A model generated the notes under the pieces. That model was given only the letters and a program-made list of their open reading frames with translations. It searched no databases and was not told the DNA's origin. Positions 21,278 through 32,507 of a stretch of 64,000 nucleotides of DNA are shown here, piece by piece (the stretch's first letter is position 1; every line of letters starts with the position of its first letter). This stretch comes from Poa pratensis. Taxonomy: Eukaryota > Streptophyta > Magnoliopsida > Poales > Poaceae. A program made the position numbers and the translations under genes. The stretch spans positions 25,942,266-26,006,265 of the forward strand of contig CAMZMU010000055.1 of the NCBI GenBank assembly GCA_947311845.1, written 5' to 3'.

Positions 21278-21545
21278 GCTGTGATGTGCCACTTTTGACG
21301 TGTTTTCCCATCATCTTACTATAAACCGTTTGTTGCCAATTCTTTCAGGCACCCCAGCCATGCTTCAACAATTACCATGGAGCCAGCTACCATGGGTATT
21401 CACAACAACTTTCTGCCCCTAACTTGGCACACAGGCTATGACAGTTACCGACAGCAGCTCCCACCTACTCTGGAGCTGCGTGCATCTTGGCAGCCTCCGC
21501 CTCCTGGGGTGTAGCGTCAGCCAAACACCTCGTGAGGTAAAGACA
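21278..21545 (+). pseudogene. Duplicated DUF1618 tail exon, decayed
   Basis: About 265 bp match 18408-18672, including the intron end, the exon (21349-21536) and the GTAAAGACA donor. The copy has a 2-bp deletion (near 21427) that brings a TGA into frame, a 6-bp deletion, and a TAG in the GGGGTGTAG context. The 5' copy is intact, so this copy is likely a non-functional duplicate. Confidence 0.8.
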
Positions 21546-22013
21546 TTGTTGACATGGTCCTCTTTCAGACAGTAGTCATGGAGTGAACCTCCCATTAAGA
21601 TTACTTGTTCAAGATAGTTGTTGTTGCTAGTCTCTACTATTATTAAACAAGCAAACATATTCATCGCTACGCACACCCCACCTAGCGTACACAGAACAAC
21701 GAAAGCCGGTCAACACCTCACGATCAATCCCACCAAATTAGATCTAACCGTCAGCAATTAAACTAACCCCACCAAAAAGTACGTTTAGCAATTTCCTCTG
21801 CCGGACGAAAACTCTGCCATCGGACGCCCACACAGGACTTGTTCGGTTACAGGGAAATGGGCAAAGTTTACGGCAATCAGCACGCCCGCCTCTACAGCTG
21901 TTCAACTAAAGAAAAAAACAAACGCCTAAATTAGAGGGAATCATCTTGATCAGTCGTCCCACCGCCGTCCAGACGCGCCTTTCCGGGAAACGCTGCTGCC
22001 CAGCCTGTCATGC

Positions 22014-22140
22014 GCCATCGCCGCCCTGCGACGGCCGCGCCGACAAGCTCCGCGTCCTGCAGTCCGACGCCGTCGCCGCCCTGCGACGTCCGCGCCGGCA
22101 AGCTCCGCGTCCTGCAGTCCGACGCCGTCGCCGCCCAGTC
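22014..22140 (+). repeat. 55-bp tandem repeat in GC-rich block
   Basis: A unit beginning GCC(A/G)TCGCCGCCCTGCGACG and ending CTGCAGTCCGAC is present twice (22014, 22069) with a partial third copy. The flanking stretch is coding-like but has no recognised domain. Confidence 0.8.
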
Positions 22141-22289
22141 AGCGCTGCACCATCGCCGCCTTGTGCAGCCGACGCCATCGAGCTCCTCGGCAACGCAGGT
22201 ACCTGCACCAAATGTATACCCTTTTCACTCATGTAATCATCTACATTATAATCAAGTAATCTGTAGCCGAATGACTTATCACTCATGTA

Positions 22290-22720
22290 TCTGCAATTTC
22301 AAATACGAACCATGACCAGGGAAAACAAGACTACAATTTCAAATACGAACCCTGACCAAGGTAAACAAGACTACAATTTCAAATACCAACCATGACCAAA
22401 GGATATTTGAGACAAACATGTCCCGAATGACAAGAGGCCCATGCAAAACAGCAAGGGTACCAATCAATATATGGTGTTCGTGCCACAAAGCTAATACATC
22501 GGTTAGTATAATCAAGAGCATCGACTCGCAAGCTTCAAATATTCATGTTTGCACATATATAGCAGGGACAGGCTATCCCGGCAGACTATGCCACAAATCT
22601 GAAGTGCATCGGTTTATATAATCAAGAGCAGCCACTCGCAAGCGTCAATTATTCATGTTTGAACATATATATTACGGACAGGCTATCCCGGCAGACTACC
22701 ATATAATCTCTACAGCAATC
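22290..22720 (+). repeat. Two direct-repeat clusters within the Helitron
   Basis: A ~41-bp unit (ACAAGACTACAATTTCAAAT) occurs about 2.7 times at 22290-22400. A second unit of about 112 bp (CATCGGTT through GGCTATCCCGGCAGACTA) occurs twice, at 22497 and 22609. No ORF of note. Confidence 0.75.
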
Positions 22721-23200
22721 AAGGTACATGTTAGAAGCACAACTTCCCAAGGTTTTACTATTACTATAGCATGAAACAGGTGAACCAATGGCTAACCTGA
22801 AAAGGGAGCACACAGTGCATCAGGAAGTGAAACTGTATCCTCTGTCCCTGCCACATCCTTTTGCATGTCTTTTTTCATCCGAACATAGCACATTGCATAA
22901 GCATTTACACACAATATGGAAAAAAAGAGTTTGATATATGCCAGCAACTTGCATTCTCATTAAATATCGTTGTATAAGATTATTGTCATTCACAGGACTG
23001 AAGCAACTCTGAGACAAGGAAGCCAAGCCTCTTATTTTCCTTCTGGTATGATGTTCATTATTGATTTCTATACTTTTTAATTAAAAGAAAACTTATGCAA
23101 TCATCCACCATTCAGATGATGACATTATTAGAGAACAAGTTGGTCATACCGCACGACATGAAGACAATACCACTGATTTATCCCCAGGTATTGGTCGTCA

Positions 23201-23531
23201 TTGCTATTTTTAATTTCAGGTGGATTCTATCGTACCAATATTTATGTTGTTAATCAATATTTAGATGACAACGAGGATAACCCAGATGAGGAGTTTGGTG
23301 ACAGTGAGATGAATGCAACACAATCTAGGATATTTGTTAGCGCGAGGGGGTACTATTGCTTCAAGCTGCAGGTCCGGAAGAAGCTTTTTAACATCATCTT
23401 GTTCGGGGCGCCTTTTCCAACAGTGGGCTGTTGACCTATGTGTTATAAATATCAGAAAACTATGTGTTCAAGTGCTTGACTCGCTAGGCACAGCAATGCA
23501 CCGCAAGGATGTCCATGCTAAGGTTAGTAGT
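23201..23531 (+). pseudogene. Helitron replicase/helicase-like N-terminal remnant
   Basis: One frame contains an acidic stretch (DDNEDNPDEEF), then RGYYCFKLQVRKK and FNIILFG; the next frame continues RLFQQWAVDL. Together these recall the conserved block REYYC then LLQQ/LFQQ-(F/W)-VVD of Helitron Rep/helicase N-terminal domains. A frameshift near 23405 separates the halves, and a GT donor context follows at 23525. The HUH nuclease motif and helicase motifs were not found, so this is a fragment. Confidence 0.45.
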
Positions 23532-24829
23532 TAGTCCTACCGCCCCATCTTTTCATAATAAGATTTTTTTTTCTTATTTGTCGCTTGTGATGCTAATACT
23601 TTTTCTTTTGTTGCTGTAACAGCTAAAGGGACTCGAGGTTTTATTCAAATATGCATCCAAGCACATGGAATTAAATCCGATAAGTGGAAGGGTCAAAATG
23701 TTACAAACTGGAAAAGAGAAGAATGTATTAAAAGCAGACTGCAGATGGATGGGTACGCCTCCTAATAAAAATCAAAGCAATCGACTTTTGGGTACTTTTA
23801 ATATTTTATTTTTTATTTTTCAGTATATAAGTGAATATTAGATGGCTCCATGATAAGCATTGCATTATAATATAAGCTTTAATTTTATAGATTAGTAAAA
23901 TTATAGAAAGTTCAACCAAGTTCTCTTTAGGAGGTGTTCTGATAACAAAGTAATGATAAAATGGAGGACTGCCGTAAGTTAAAAAGTAGCAACCTATAAG
24001 CAAAAAATTTATTTTCTTTAGGACACTGACCTCAACATATCCAGAAATCTCAGAGCTCAAATTATCAGCAGGGAAATTATGTTCTCTGTAATATAGGTCA
24101 TATCTAAATCAAACCCCCTTCCTGTTATAAGAAATACAACGATGTCAACATCTTTTTTTTTGTTAGATTCACAAATTGTAGACTACTATGTGACCATACT
24201 GCCAATTTTCCCATAGTTTCTGTACGTGTTGAAGACAATTATTAACTTTCAAGGATCTGCAGATGATCACACAGTACTTCGGATTATAAATCAAAACCTA
24301 CAGCGAGGCGCTATCAATTTCCAAATGAACCTGCTGCTACCGTCTAGACAATAGTGCAGAGTGCAGCAACAGCTGTCCTTAAGACTGCTTCTAAACCCAA
24401 ATCGACAGCCAGAATTACGCCATGTGAAAGATTAAATACAAATAGAGACATGGTTTTGTCAGTATAAATTGGACCCAAATTGGCAACCAGAACTACGCCA
24501 TGTGAACCAACATCTATAAAGAATCCTCATTAAAAGAATCAAATGCAACATAATGCATTGAATCTAGCAGTCGCGATATGAAAAGCGGAAATGTCTTTGG
24601 CAGGTCCAGGTCCGTTCACTAAAGGTACTTCAAGCGGGATAATCAAATGTAACATAGTGCGGTATCTTTCTCTTCTGTTGAGGTGGACATGGTTCAAGCC
24701 TTCAAAGACAAATACAGGTACTGAGATTCTAAGATGATATAAACACAGGAAATTATAGTTGCATTAGGAGGTTGCTATTGAGAGTAAATACATCTTAGAA
24801 AAATATGGGGATCTCGGATTTCTCACCGT

Positions 24830-25440
24830 AGACGAAGTATGCCGAACAGGGGTACCCGAGGACGGACGCGGCAACGCTCCTTGTCGCCGGATAGCCCGTG
24901 GGATGGTGGCAGCCGGCTGGGACGGCGCTAGGAGGCATCGATGGCCTACTCCAGCCACAGTCAAGGTGGGGAAGGGACCGCCGACGATCCGTTGATGACG
25001 AAGCTAATCCATGGCGGCCGGAGCGGAGCCGTGGCTGCAGACCAGGCAGGTGGCGGCGAACGGGATCGTGGCGGTCCTGGAGAGCTCCGGGGAAACGGGA
25101 GGCGGGGTGGACGCCGTAGATGGAAGCTCCAGGCTGCGGGAAGAGAAAAGTGAGGGAGGGGCGGCCGTCATGGACCGGCGCGATGGCGGGAGGATGGGGT
25201 GCCGCCATAGACCGGCGCTATAGCGTGAGGAGGGGGACGCCATGGACCAGCGCGCCTGCAGGGGCGCGACGGCTGGGGAAGGGCGGCCGCCATGGATCGG
25301 CCATGGGAGGGTCTTCGTCTCGCCGTGGTGGGGAACTGGTGATGCAGTGGAAGCTTGGAAGAGGGGCGGTCGTTTTTTTTTTTTGACCTGGGGGCGGTCG
25401 TGAGAGAATGAAGCGAGTGGAGGTTCCTCAGGTTGTCCGA
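24830..25440 (-). other. GC-rich gene-like fragment within the Helitron
   Basis: An abrupt GC-rich block with multiple overlapping frames on both strands and no recognisable domain. On the minus strand it is pyrimidine-rich, as in grass 5' UTR/first-exon regions. It is probably a captured gene fragment, but coding cannot be proven. Confidence 0.3.
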
Positions 25441-25540
25441 TTTGTTTTTTTTTAAGATCCGGTACGTGTCCGTGTCCGTCTGTGTTTTTTTTTTTTTTTT
25501 TTGAGAATTCCTGGTCTTTTACAGTACAGCTGTAGTATCT

Positions 25541-25672
25541 GAACTCACGCACAACTCACACCACACACACTCAACACCACACGCACGCCACCTGTGCGCA
25601 AGCTAGAACTCACGCACAACTCACACCACACACACTCAACACCACACGCACTCAACACCACACGTCTGTGTT
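25541..25672 (+). repeat. CA-rich 65-bp direct repeat
   Basis: GAACTCACGCACAACTCACA at 25541 recurs at 25606 with the following CACACACTCAACACCACACG, with extra partial copies of the last motif after the second unit. Confidence 0.75.
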
Positions 25673-25837
25673 GTGAGTAGGCATGTGGTTGCGATCTATT
25701 TACAGCCAATTTAGTTGTTTACAAAAATGGTTCAAGCATATCAATAATTGATTGTGAGGTTTTAAAAATAATATCAAGATTTATTATAATTGGGTTCCTT
25801 GAATTGAATATATTAAAACGGAAATTCATTATGGATA

Positions 25838-26187
25838 GTAGGAGCATCTACACCCACTGTTTGAAAATACATTTTCAAAATATAAAAAAAAATCGACAAA
25901 AAATCCGGATGTACCTACAAACATTTTATGCTGTCACATAAAATTTCAGACGAAAAGACATTATTTTGTGGCATGTGTTAAAAACACAAAAAATGTCTTT
26001 TAAAAACTCATTTTATATCACCGAAATTTGTCTTTTTACACAAGCACAAAAATGTTTTTTCGTCACGAAGCTTTATGCGTGGACATAAAAAGTCAAAATG
26101 AACATCCAAATTTTTTGTTGAATTTTTTTGAAATTTAATTTTTTTTTTTTGAAGTTTTGTTTTCTTAATGGGAGTAGATGCTCCTAC
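25838..26187. mobile_element. Foldback MITE, copy 2
   Basis: The ends GTAGGAGCATCTACACCCA and TGGGAGTAGATGCTCCTAC are inverted repeats and the arms are self-complementary. The interior shares the TCCGGATGTA, AAAAGACATT and GAAATTTGTCTTTTT blocks with the copies at 14580 and 61378, though the outermost bases differ. It is nested inside the probable Helitron. Confidence 0.75.
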
Positions 26188-27094
26188 TACCCTAAACGAT
26201 GCCTCCATATTAAAATTCTTATATAATCATGAAGGTTATCTTATGATCTCTCGAGTTAAATTTCGTGGACTTCACGGGAGATATTTTGCTTACTATCATT
26301 TATTCCTTCGGTTAGCAAAGTTATTTCATAGCTGGCCTAATAGCAAGGAATATCATATATCAAAATGTGGCACGGTGAGAGTATATATTCCTTCGGTAAT
26401 ATAGTGGTTCATTTTGTATCAAGCTGATTGATTTGTTATTTCTAAAAGTTTCATTACAGATTTTCATGCCTTATGATATTCTTGGCCTATTCATATTGTT
26501 CGTGTTGCATCCAAAAAATAAAATTATCTATATTTTGGACCCACGGTGCAGCGTCAGTTTTCTGGTACCAACGGTCAATATTCTCAACCATACTCATTTG
26601 CTACACTTTGAACATGAATTTTATAGGACAATGTTGTATATAATGCAATTGTAGAATGGCTTGGAAACGAGAAAACGATTTTTGATACATATTCAGAAGT
26701 ACAAGACAATGAGACGATAAAACAATATTCCTATCTTGGAATGAGAAATATTGATCACATAAAGAGATGGGTCTTCATGAAACAAAATAGTGGATGCTGC
26801 TATATGTTACTTATAATTTGGTTTTTAATTATCGCTTGGTGTAATCTTTTTTGCAAATAATAACTATTATTTTGTATTTTGTGGATTTTAAATGATACAC
26901 CGTATGTGTATTGTATGTTGTTCCCACATCATTACACATTTTAGTCATGAAATTATTGCTCTGACAACAAAAAAAGCTCACTAAACTAGAAAATGAGTCC
27001 TGAAATTATTGTTCTCGCAACAACAACAAAATCACTATACTAGAAAATGACATTTCTATTTTGAATACGTGTGTTGCACGTGCATGGCTACTAG

Positions 27095-29298
27095 TGTGAT
27101 TAAGGTTTCGATTGTGAGGCGATGTCCACATCAAAATCGTGCTCATGATGGTAGTGAGCCTGGTGATTGGTCATTTGAAGCAGTGTCGTCCTCGGCAAGG
27201 CAAGTGGGGGCGGCAGCACTTGCCGATTTCATTTTGGGATGTGTTTTTCGTGGTCCGATCTTGATCTCAAGGGTGAAATCAGTAGGTGACCTTTATTACT
27301 TGTACCTAACAATGGGAGATCCTTATTGAAGGTATTGTCTCAGACTTTCTGTAGGTTGAAAACTTATTGGAGCTTTTGGAAACTCTTTTGTTGTCAGGGT
27401 GTTGCCACCGGTGGTGGTTAGGTTTAGCTGTTGTTAATCGTTGATTACTTGGCGGGGTCTTTTCATTTTCTTTATTAGTTATTAATGTTGAATCTGGGTG
27501 TAATGGTATTTTTTTTCTTTATCTGAAAAAATATAGACGGCCAAATAAGCGCACCGTTGGGAAGGTTTTGGTTTACGCATGTCCATGTCGCGGTTACCTT
27601 TTTGTTTGCGAGTATATTCCGGCTACCCACCCATGAGTCATTATATTTGTCCATATCCAAACAATGGATATTATCTAATCTCTTCTCTTCTCTATCTCTA
27701 ATATATAATACGGCTTATGGTGATGGTTGCCGATGGTCCGTTCCAAATTTTTACCATTTGCCCTCCCACAAAATTGCATAATACTGTAACTTGCCATCAT
27801 ACCTCTTCGTCTGATCTTAATAAAACGAGCCCTTTCTTCGATCCCTCTCCGAGCCCCTCATCCCGCTGGACGACCGTCTCCAGTATGACCTCCACCTCTA
27901 GCCTGAGCTCCTCCACCAGCCGGACCGCTTCCTCAACTAGAAGAGCTCCTCCTCCACGCTGTTTGCCGCGCCGCCGTCGAATTGTCCCCGGACTTCGCCG
28001 CCGACCCGCCAACCTAGAACAACAACGAAGAAGACGACGTCGGGTACGCCACGGCCATGTCGAGGGTCGGGAGCAACATGTACGCCGCGTGGAAGGAGGA
28101 GACTGGGTACGGGGACGGCCGCCCAGCCCAGCAGCAATGGCTAGGCCGGCAAGCCTGGCAGCAGCCTCGCCTCCAGCGCTGGCGGTGGCATCGTGGAGGA
28201 CGATGCAGCCACCCCAGGTGGGATATGCAACCAAATTAGCTAGAATGAGCCCAGAACATTTAGCATCCATGAATTATTTTATTGCGATGTGAGATCTCTC
28301 ACAGATCGATAGGCTTAGTATTTGTTGAGCAGATGTTAGGACAACCAAGACATGCTGAAGGTGACATCACGCTCCGCCACTCACCATTGGTAATTTGTTA
28401 TGCAGGATGTTCGCCGGGCTGCCGTTCCTGACGGCCACTGAAGCCGCTGCTGCCGCGTCAGCTTTCTTGCCATACGTAAGAAAGATAAGACACCTGCTTA
28501 CCTTACTGTATCTCCTTTGCTTGCAAACAGTCCGGTGTTCAGCAAATTTAGATGGGTTTATGTAATTGGCAGATTCAGAACCAGATGCTCCGCTTAATCT
28601 CGCTTCCTTTTGCTAGCTTTATACTCCAAAATTTAGGTATTCAGCGAACGAATTGAGATGTTACTTCACTGTTTACAGGCTTAATTAATAATTACTTGAC
28701 GGGTAATGATCTGCATATGCCAATTTGGTCGAGTTCTTATACTACAATCACGTTCATTAGAGGATATCATTGAGCTTGGTTGTGTTGTCTGAATTTTCGC
28801 AGTAACGTTGCTCTGATTTGTCTAGATTTCGTCTAGACTATGTAACTTGTCAGAGATAAATAGAGAGAAGAACACAAATTTTTCATAATTCAGAAGATAG
28901 AATCTGACTTGATCAATAGAGTGGTGTTCGCAGTTTTGTTCAGTAGTCGTTAGAGCAGTTCCTCAGAACCCTATTTTGTTTTGATCTAACAGTATGGTCT
29001 CAATTAGTATCTTGCTGAACTGGACATCGTTGAGCCAATGACCATTCAGATTATACAGTGTACTTTTCGATGAGCTAACTACTCCCTGAAGTTAGACAAA
29101 AGCTAGACTCTCAAGTCTGTGGCACCAACAAAAATTCAAAAGGTACATTTATGTTCATGAAATTTGGTAATATACAGATTTTTTCAAGAATAGTACTATA
29201 CAGTTCGTGTTTGTAGGTGATGAGTGTAACAAAATTTAGCATGAACACTTGAGCTAGATAACAGTAAAACTGCCACTCCCTTTAGGCTGTAACAACTA
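27095..29298. other. Intergenic sequence with decayed gene debris
   Basis: At 27840-28140 the plus strand has coding-like composition in pieces (PLIPLDDRLQYDLHL, then DDVGYATAMSRVGSNMYAAW) separated by stops, and 28408-28475 has a splice-flanked piece encoding MFAGLPFLTATEAAA. They may belong to one decayed gene, but I do not recognise it. The rest shows no ORF, RNA gene or repeat that I can identify. Confidence 0.3.
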
Positions 29299-29405
29299 CT
29301 CCCTCCGTTCCAATTTAATTGACTTGTTATGCATCACATGTGGATGTATCTAGACAACATCCACATGTGATGCATAGCAAGTCAATTAAATTGGAACGGA
29401 GGGAG
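29299..29405. mobile_element. Stowaway MITE (Tc1/Mariner), 107 bp
   Basis: CTCCCTCCGTTCCAATTTAA at one end and its exact complement at the other, with TA on both sides. The whole element folds into a long hairpin around ATGTATCTAGACAACAT. This is a standard Triticeae Stowaway with nearly perfect arms, suggesting recent activity. Confidence 0.97.
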
Positions 29406-29630
29406 TACAACAAACACAGTAAACACTGGCATATGGAGTTACATTTTGGATTTTGGAATGTGCAATAATAATACAAAGGGACTAAGATATAATAATTACC
29501 ATTTTCTGTTCAGGTCGCATGTGTAAACATAAAGGAAAATCCTTTTAATCCAAAAATGTCTTAGTTTCTGTTGTTGGTTAGTACTGCTAAATCTGTCCAA
29601 GAACTCGGTTCGTGCCAACCAAGGGTCTTA

Positions 29631-30464
29631 GAGCATCTCTAGCAGAGCCCGCAAAACGCGCAAACCCGCAAAATAACCGCCGGATACGGATTCAAAACCT
29701 TAAAAACGCAAAGAGCAGAACCCTCAAAACTCCCCGACCCGTAAAAAAATTTGAGGGGCCCCGTGAATTTCCCCCTCCAAACCTTATAGTTCCTGTTTTC
29801 ACGACCGAATTTGAGGTGGCATGTATCCCGCGCGAGGCGTTGGCGGGCTGAACATTCAGCACCCGCCGGTGACCTTCCGCCGTGAAACTCGCCGGAATTT
29901 CGCCAACTTCCGCCTCACCGCCCAGATTTCGGTGTGCGTGACAGGCGCGGCGCCCTCGGCCAACCGGCGGTCGTTCCTCGTTGACATGGCGGCGGCCGGG
30001 AGATGGCCGGCGCGGGACGGGAGGTGCAGGCGAGACTGGGCACGCGGGACTTGGCACGGCCGCACGGGACTGGGCCTCGCCTGGGCACGCGGGACTGGGC
30101 ACGGCCGCACGGGACTAGGCACGCGGGACCGGCGATCGATCGATTCCTAGCTCCCACGCGGGACTGGGCACGGCCGCACGGGCGGTCTGGCTAGCTAGCT
30201 CAGCTAGCTCCCACGCGGGAGTGGATGGATCGATTCCTATATAGCTAGCTTCCTGGCTGATTTTGAGGTTCCTGGATAGATCCCACGCGGGAGCCAGAGG
30301 AAGAAGAAGACGTGGGGAAAAATGATACTGTGAATATTCCGTTTTACGGGTTGTTTTGCGGTTTCTGTTCTGCCGCGCTTCGTTTTGGGCTAAAAAATGC
30401 AAGATTCGCGAACTGCAAACCTGTTTTAAGGTTTCGCATTTTGCGGGTTCTGCTAGAGATGCTC
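29631..30464. mobile_element. PIF/Harbinger-type MITE, 834 bp
   Basis: Ends GAGCATCTCTAGCAGA and TCTGCTAGAGATGCTC are inverted repeats; TTA flanks both sides (29628-29630 and 30465-30467). The inverted homology continues inward through GCCCGCAAAA. There is no transposase. A minisatellite lies inside. Confidence 0.9.
30036..30185 (+). repeat. Minisatellite in the Harbinger MITE
   Basis: Variants of CACGCGGGACTGGGCACGGC are repeated at least four times with spacer CGCACGGGACTGGGC. Frames reading through it give Arg/Gly/Pro-rich repeats and are not taken as genes. Confidence 0.8.
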
Positions 30465-31241
30465 TTAGTTGCTAAAGCTTGCATGAATACACAAGATTCC
30501 CTGAACAAATTCGATACACACAGAGAGAAAAATCAAGCTGCCAACAATGACATAAGAAGACAGAAACAAAACCAGAGCATCGCCATCTCACTTTTCTTCC
30601 CCAACGCTTCTCCAGACCAAGCACGCATCCCATCTTCTGCAGTTCATGGGTCCTGCGGCGGAGAATTGACCTGGGTCCCCTGAGCAGATCCTGGGCCGTG
30701 GCGAGATCACGCCCCGGAGCAGTTCCATGTGGGTTCTTGGTGGGCTCTCCTTTCAATGTGTCTTAATTATGTTTCAAAGGAAAAAAAATTAACCTCCACA
30801 TGATTATTTTAGCGTGGTAGATTATTCCCCTATATAAAAGTACAACGGATTCACCCCTCATTCTGCTGTCCACGTCGCCCACAAACGCGCGCCGTCCGAT
30901 CGCACCATTGGACGGTCCAGATCACGCCAAAAACCGTGCTGCTACAGTAATACTGTAGCACGGGCATTTCTTCCAATCGCACGCTGACACGTCGCGGCGC
31001 ACGATTTTTGGCGCAGATCGTTTTACAAAAAAGAACCCACAAATTCCACAAACCAAACCCGCAGTCCAGTTTTCAACGTTGCGAGGGACCTGTTTGCAAT
31101 TAGAGGAAAGCTCACGGACGTTTTTGTAAAAACATCGGCAGAATCCCCTTCTCCTTCCTCTCTCGCGGCCGACGCGGACCTCGCCGGCGCCGCCGACGCT
31201 TCTCCCCGCCGCTCCGCCGCTCCACGGTCAGATCTACGAGC

Positions 31242-31475
31242 ATGGAGCTCTCCGCCGCCTCGCCCTCCACCTCCTCGCTGCGGATCAGCCGTCCGGGCGC
31301 CGCATCCGCGCCCTATTTCTCCCCGCCGCGCTCGTCGTCCGCGGCGATGGATTTGCTCGCCGCGGCCGCTCCGGCGACCAAATGGTCCGGGGCGCCGCCC
31401 CTGCAGCTCACCTGCATCTCCTCCGCCAGATCTGTGCGCTCCCAGGCCCCCGCGCGCGCGCATGCGCGAGCGTGA
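31242..31475 (+). other. Captured first-exon-like ORF (77 codons)
   Basis: ATG at 31242 in a GC-rich context encodes a Ser/Ala/Pro-rich peptide (start MELSAASPSTSS) that resembles a transit peptide in composition, with no recognised domain. It lies downstream of promoter-like sequence within the Helitron and ends before the AT-rich body. It may be a captured first exon; it may equally be non-coding. Confidence 0.3.
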
Positions 31476-31614
31476 GCTCGACGGCGCGGCCGAGCTCGCG
31501 GCGCGTCCATCGCCGGCTGACGTCACGCGAGGACGTCAGCACGGCCCACCTGTCAGCCTCTGTGTATTTTCGTTAGGGTTTCAGAAAAAAAAACTTACGT
31601 GTGGGTCCCCTGAT

Positions 31615-32507
31615 GATTTAAAATAATTACAGAAAATGCTTCAAATTGTAAAATTCCCAACTTCCAAACTACAATTCAGAAAAATAAAAAAAAATACCAA
31701 AATTTCAAAAAATATAAATTATCAAAATTCCAAATTCCCCATAATTCAAAATAATGCAAACAATTTGTCCAAACAAAAAATAAAATTACCAAATTTTCAA
31801 ATTTTCACAAAAAAAAATACAATTACATTATACACACAAAAAAATGCAAACAATATGTACAACAAAATAAATCCAAAAAATACAAATTGCCAAATTTTTT
31901 CAATAGATTTCCAAACTTTCCAAAAAAACTATAATAGTTTGTCAAAAAAATGCAAAATCATCAAATTTCCAAATTCCATATAAATTTCGCATTTTAATAA
32001 ATCAAAAACAGTATTCCAGAAACTTTGAAACCCTTCAAAAAAAAACTTGAAAATTTCAAATATTACATAAGGCCTCATTAGTACATTAAAAAAAATCACC
32101 ATAATCAAAAACTTTCAAATTATTAATTACAATAATGCAGAAACATACATACAAAATGCACACAAAAAAAATACTTTTTTTGTAAGTTTGCAAACATAAT
32201 TCAACAATCCTATCCTACTATCCTACTATCCTGCTATCCTACTATTTACAAAATGCCAAATTTTTTCTAGAAATGTTCAAACTTTCCACGAAATAATGCA
32301 AATATTGTGTGAAGAAATTATATAAAATTATCAAAATTTCAAATTCCCCATAATTCAAAATAATGCAAATAATTTGTCGAAACAAAAAATAAAATTACCA
32401 AAGAGAAAGTAAAATTATCAAATTTTCAAACTTTCCATAAAAAAAAGAACACCAAAATTACATTATGCACAAAAAAATGCAAGTAATATATATATATATA
32501 TATATAT
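31615..32507 (+). repeat. A-rich Helitron body, left part, ending in (TA)n
   Basis: Low-complexity sequence built from variants of ATTACCAAATTTTCAAA, ATGCAAACAATATGTA and CCCCATAATTCAAAATAATG, which recur in 35420-36600. It ends with a (TA)n tract at 32486-32507. No coding potential. Confidence 0.7.

Larger units (their letters stand above)
21631..27094 (+). mobile_element. Probable Helitron with replicase/helicase remnant
   Basis: The 5' end TCTCTACTATTATTAAAC resembles grass Helitron 5' termini. The 3' end has a short hairpin (ACGTG, loop, CACGT at 27067-27081) followed by ACTAG ending at 27094 and then T. No TSD is expected for Helitrons. The base before the 5' TC is G rather than the usual A; it is itself part of CTAG. 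The interior holds direct repeats, a Rep/Hel-like remnant at 23201-23531 and a GC-rich minus-strand gene-like block at 24830-25440. The 3' end is better supported than the 5' end. Confidence 0.6.

Noticed and set aside
22014..22236. Coding exon with 55-bp repeats
   Set aside because: Frames are open on both strands because of GC-rich repeats and show no recognised family.
23806..24060. Minus-strand 84-codon frame
   Set aside because: AT-rich, no domain, inside the Helitron; no support.
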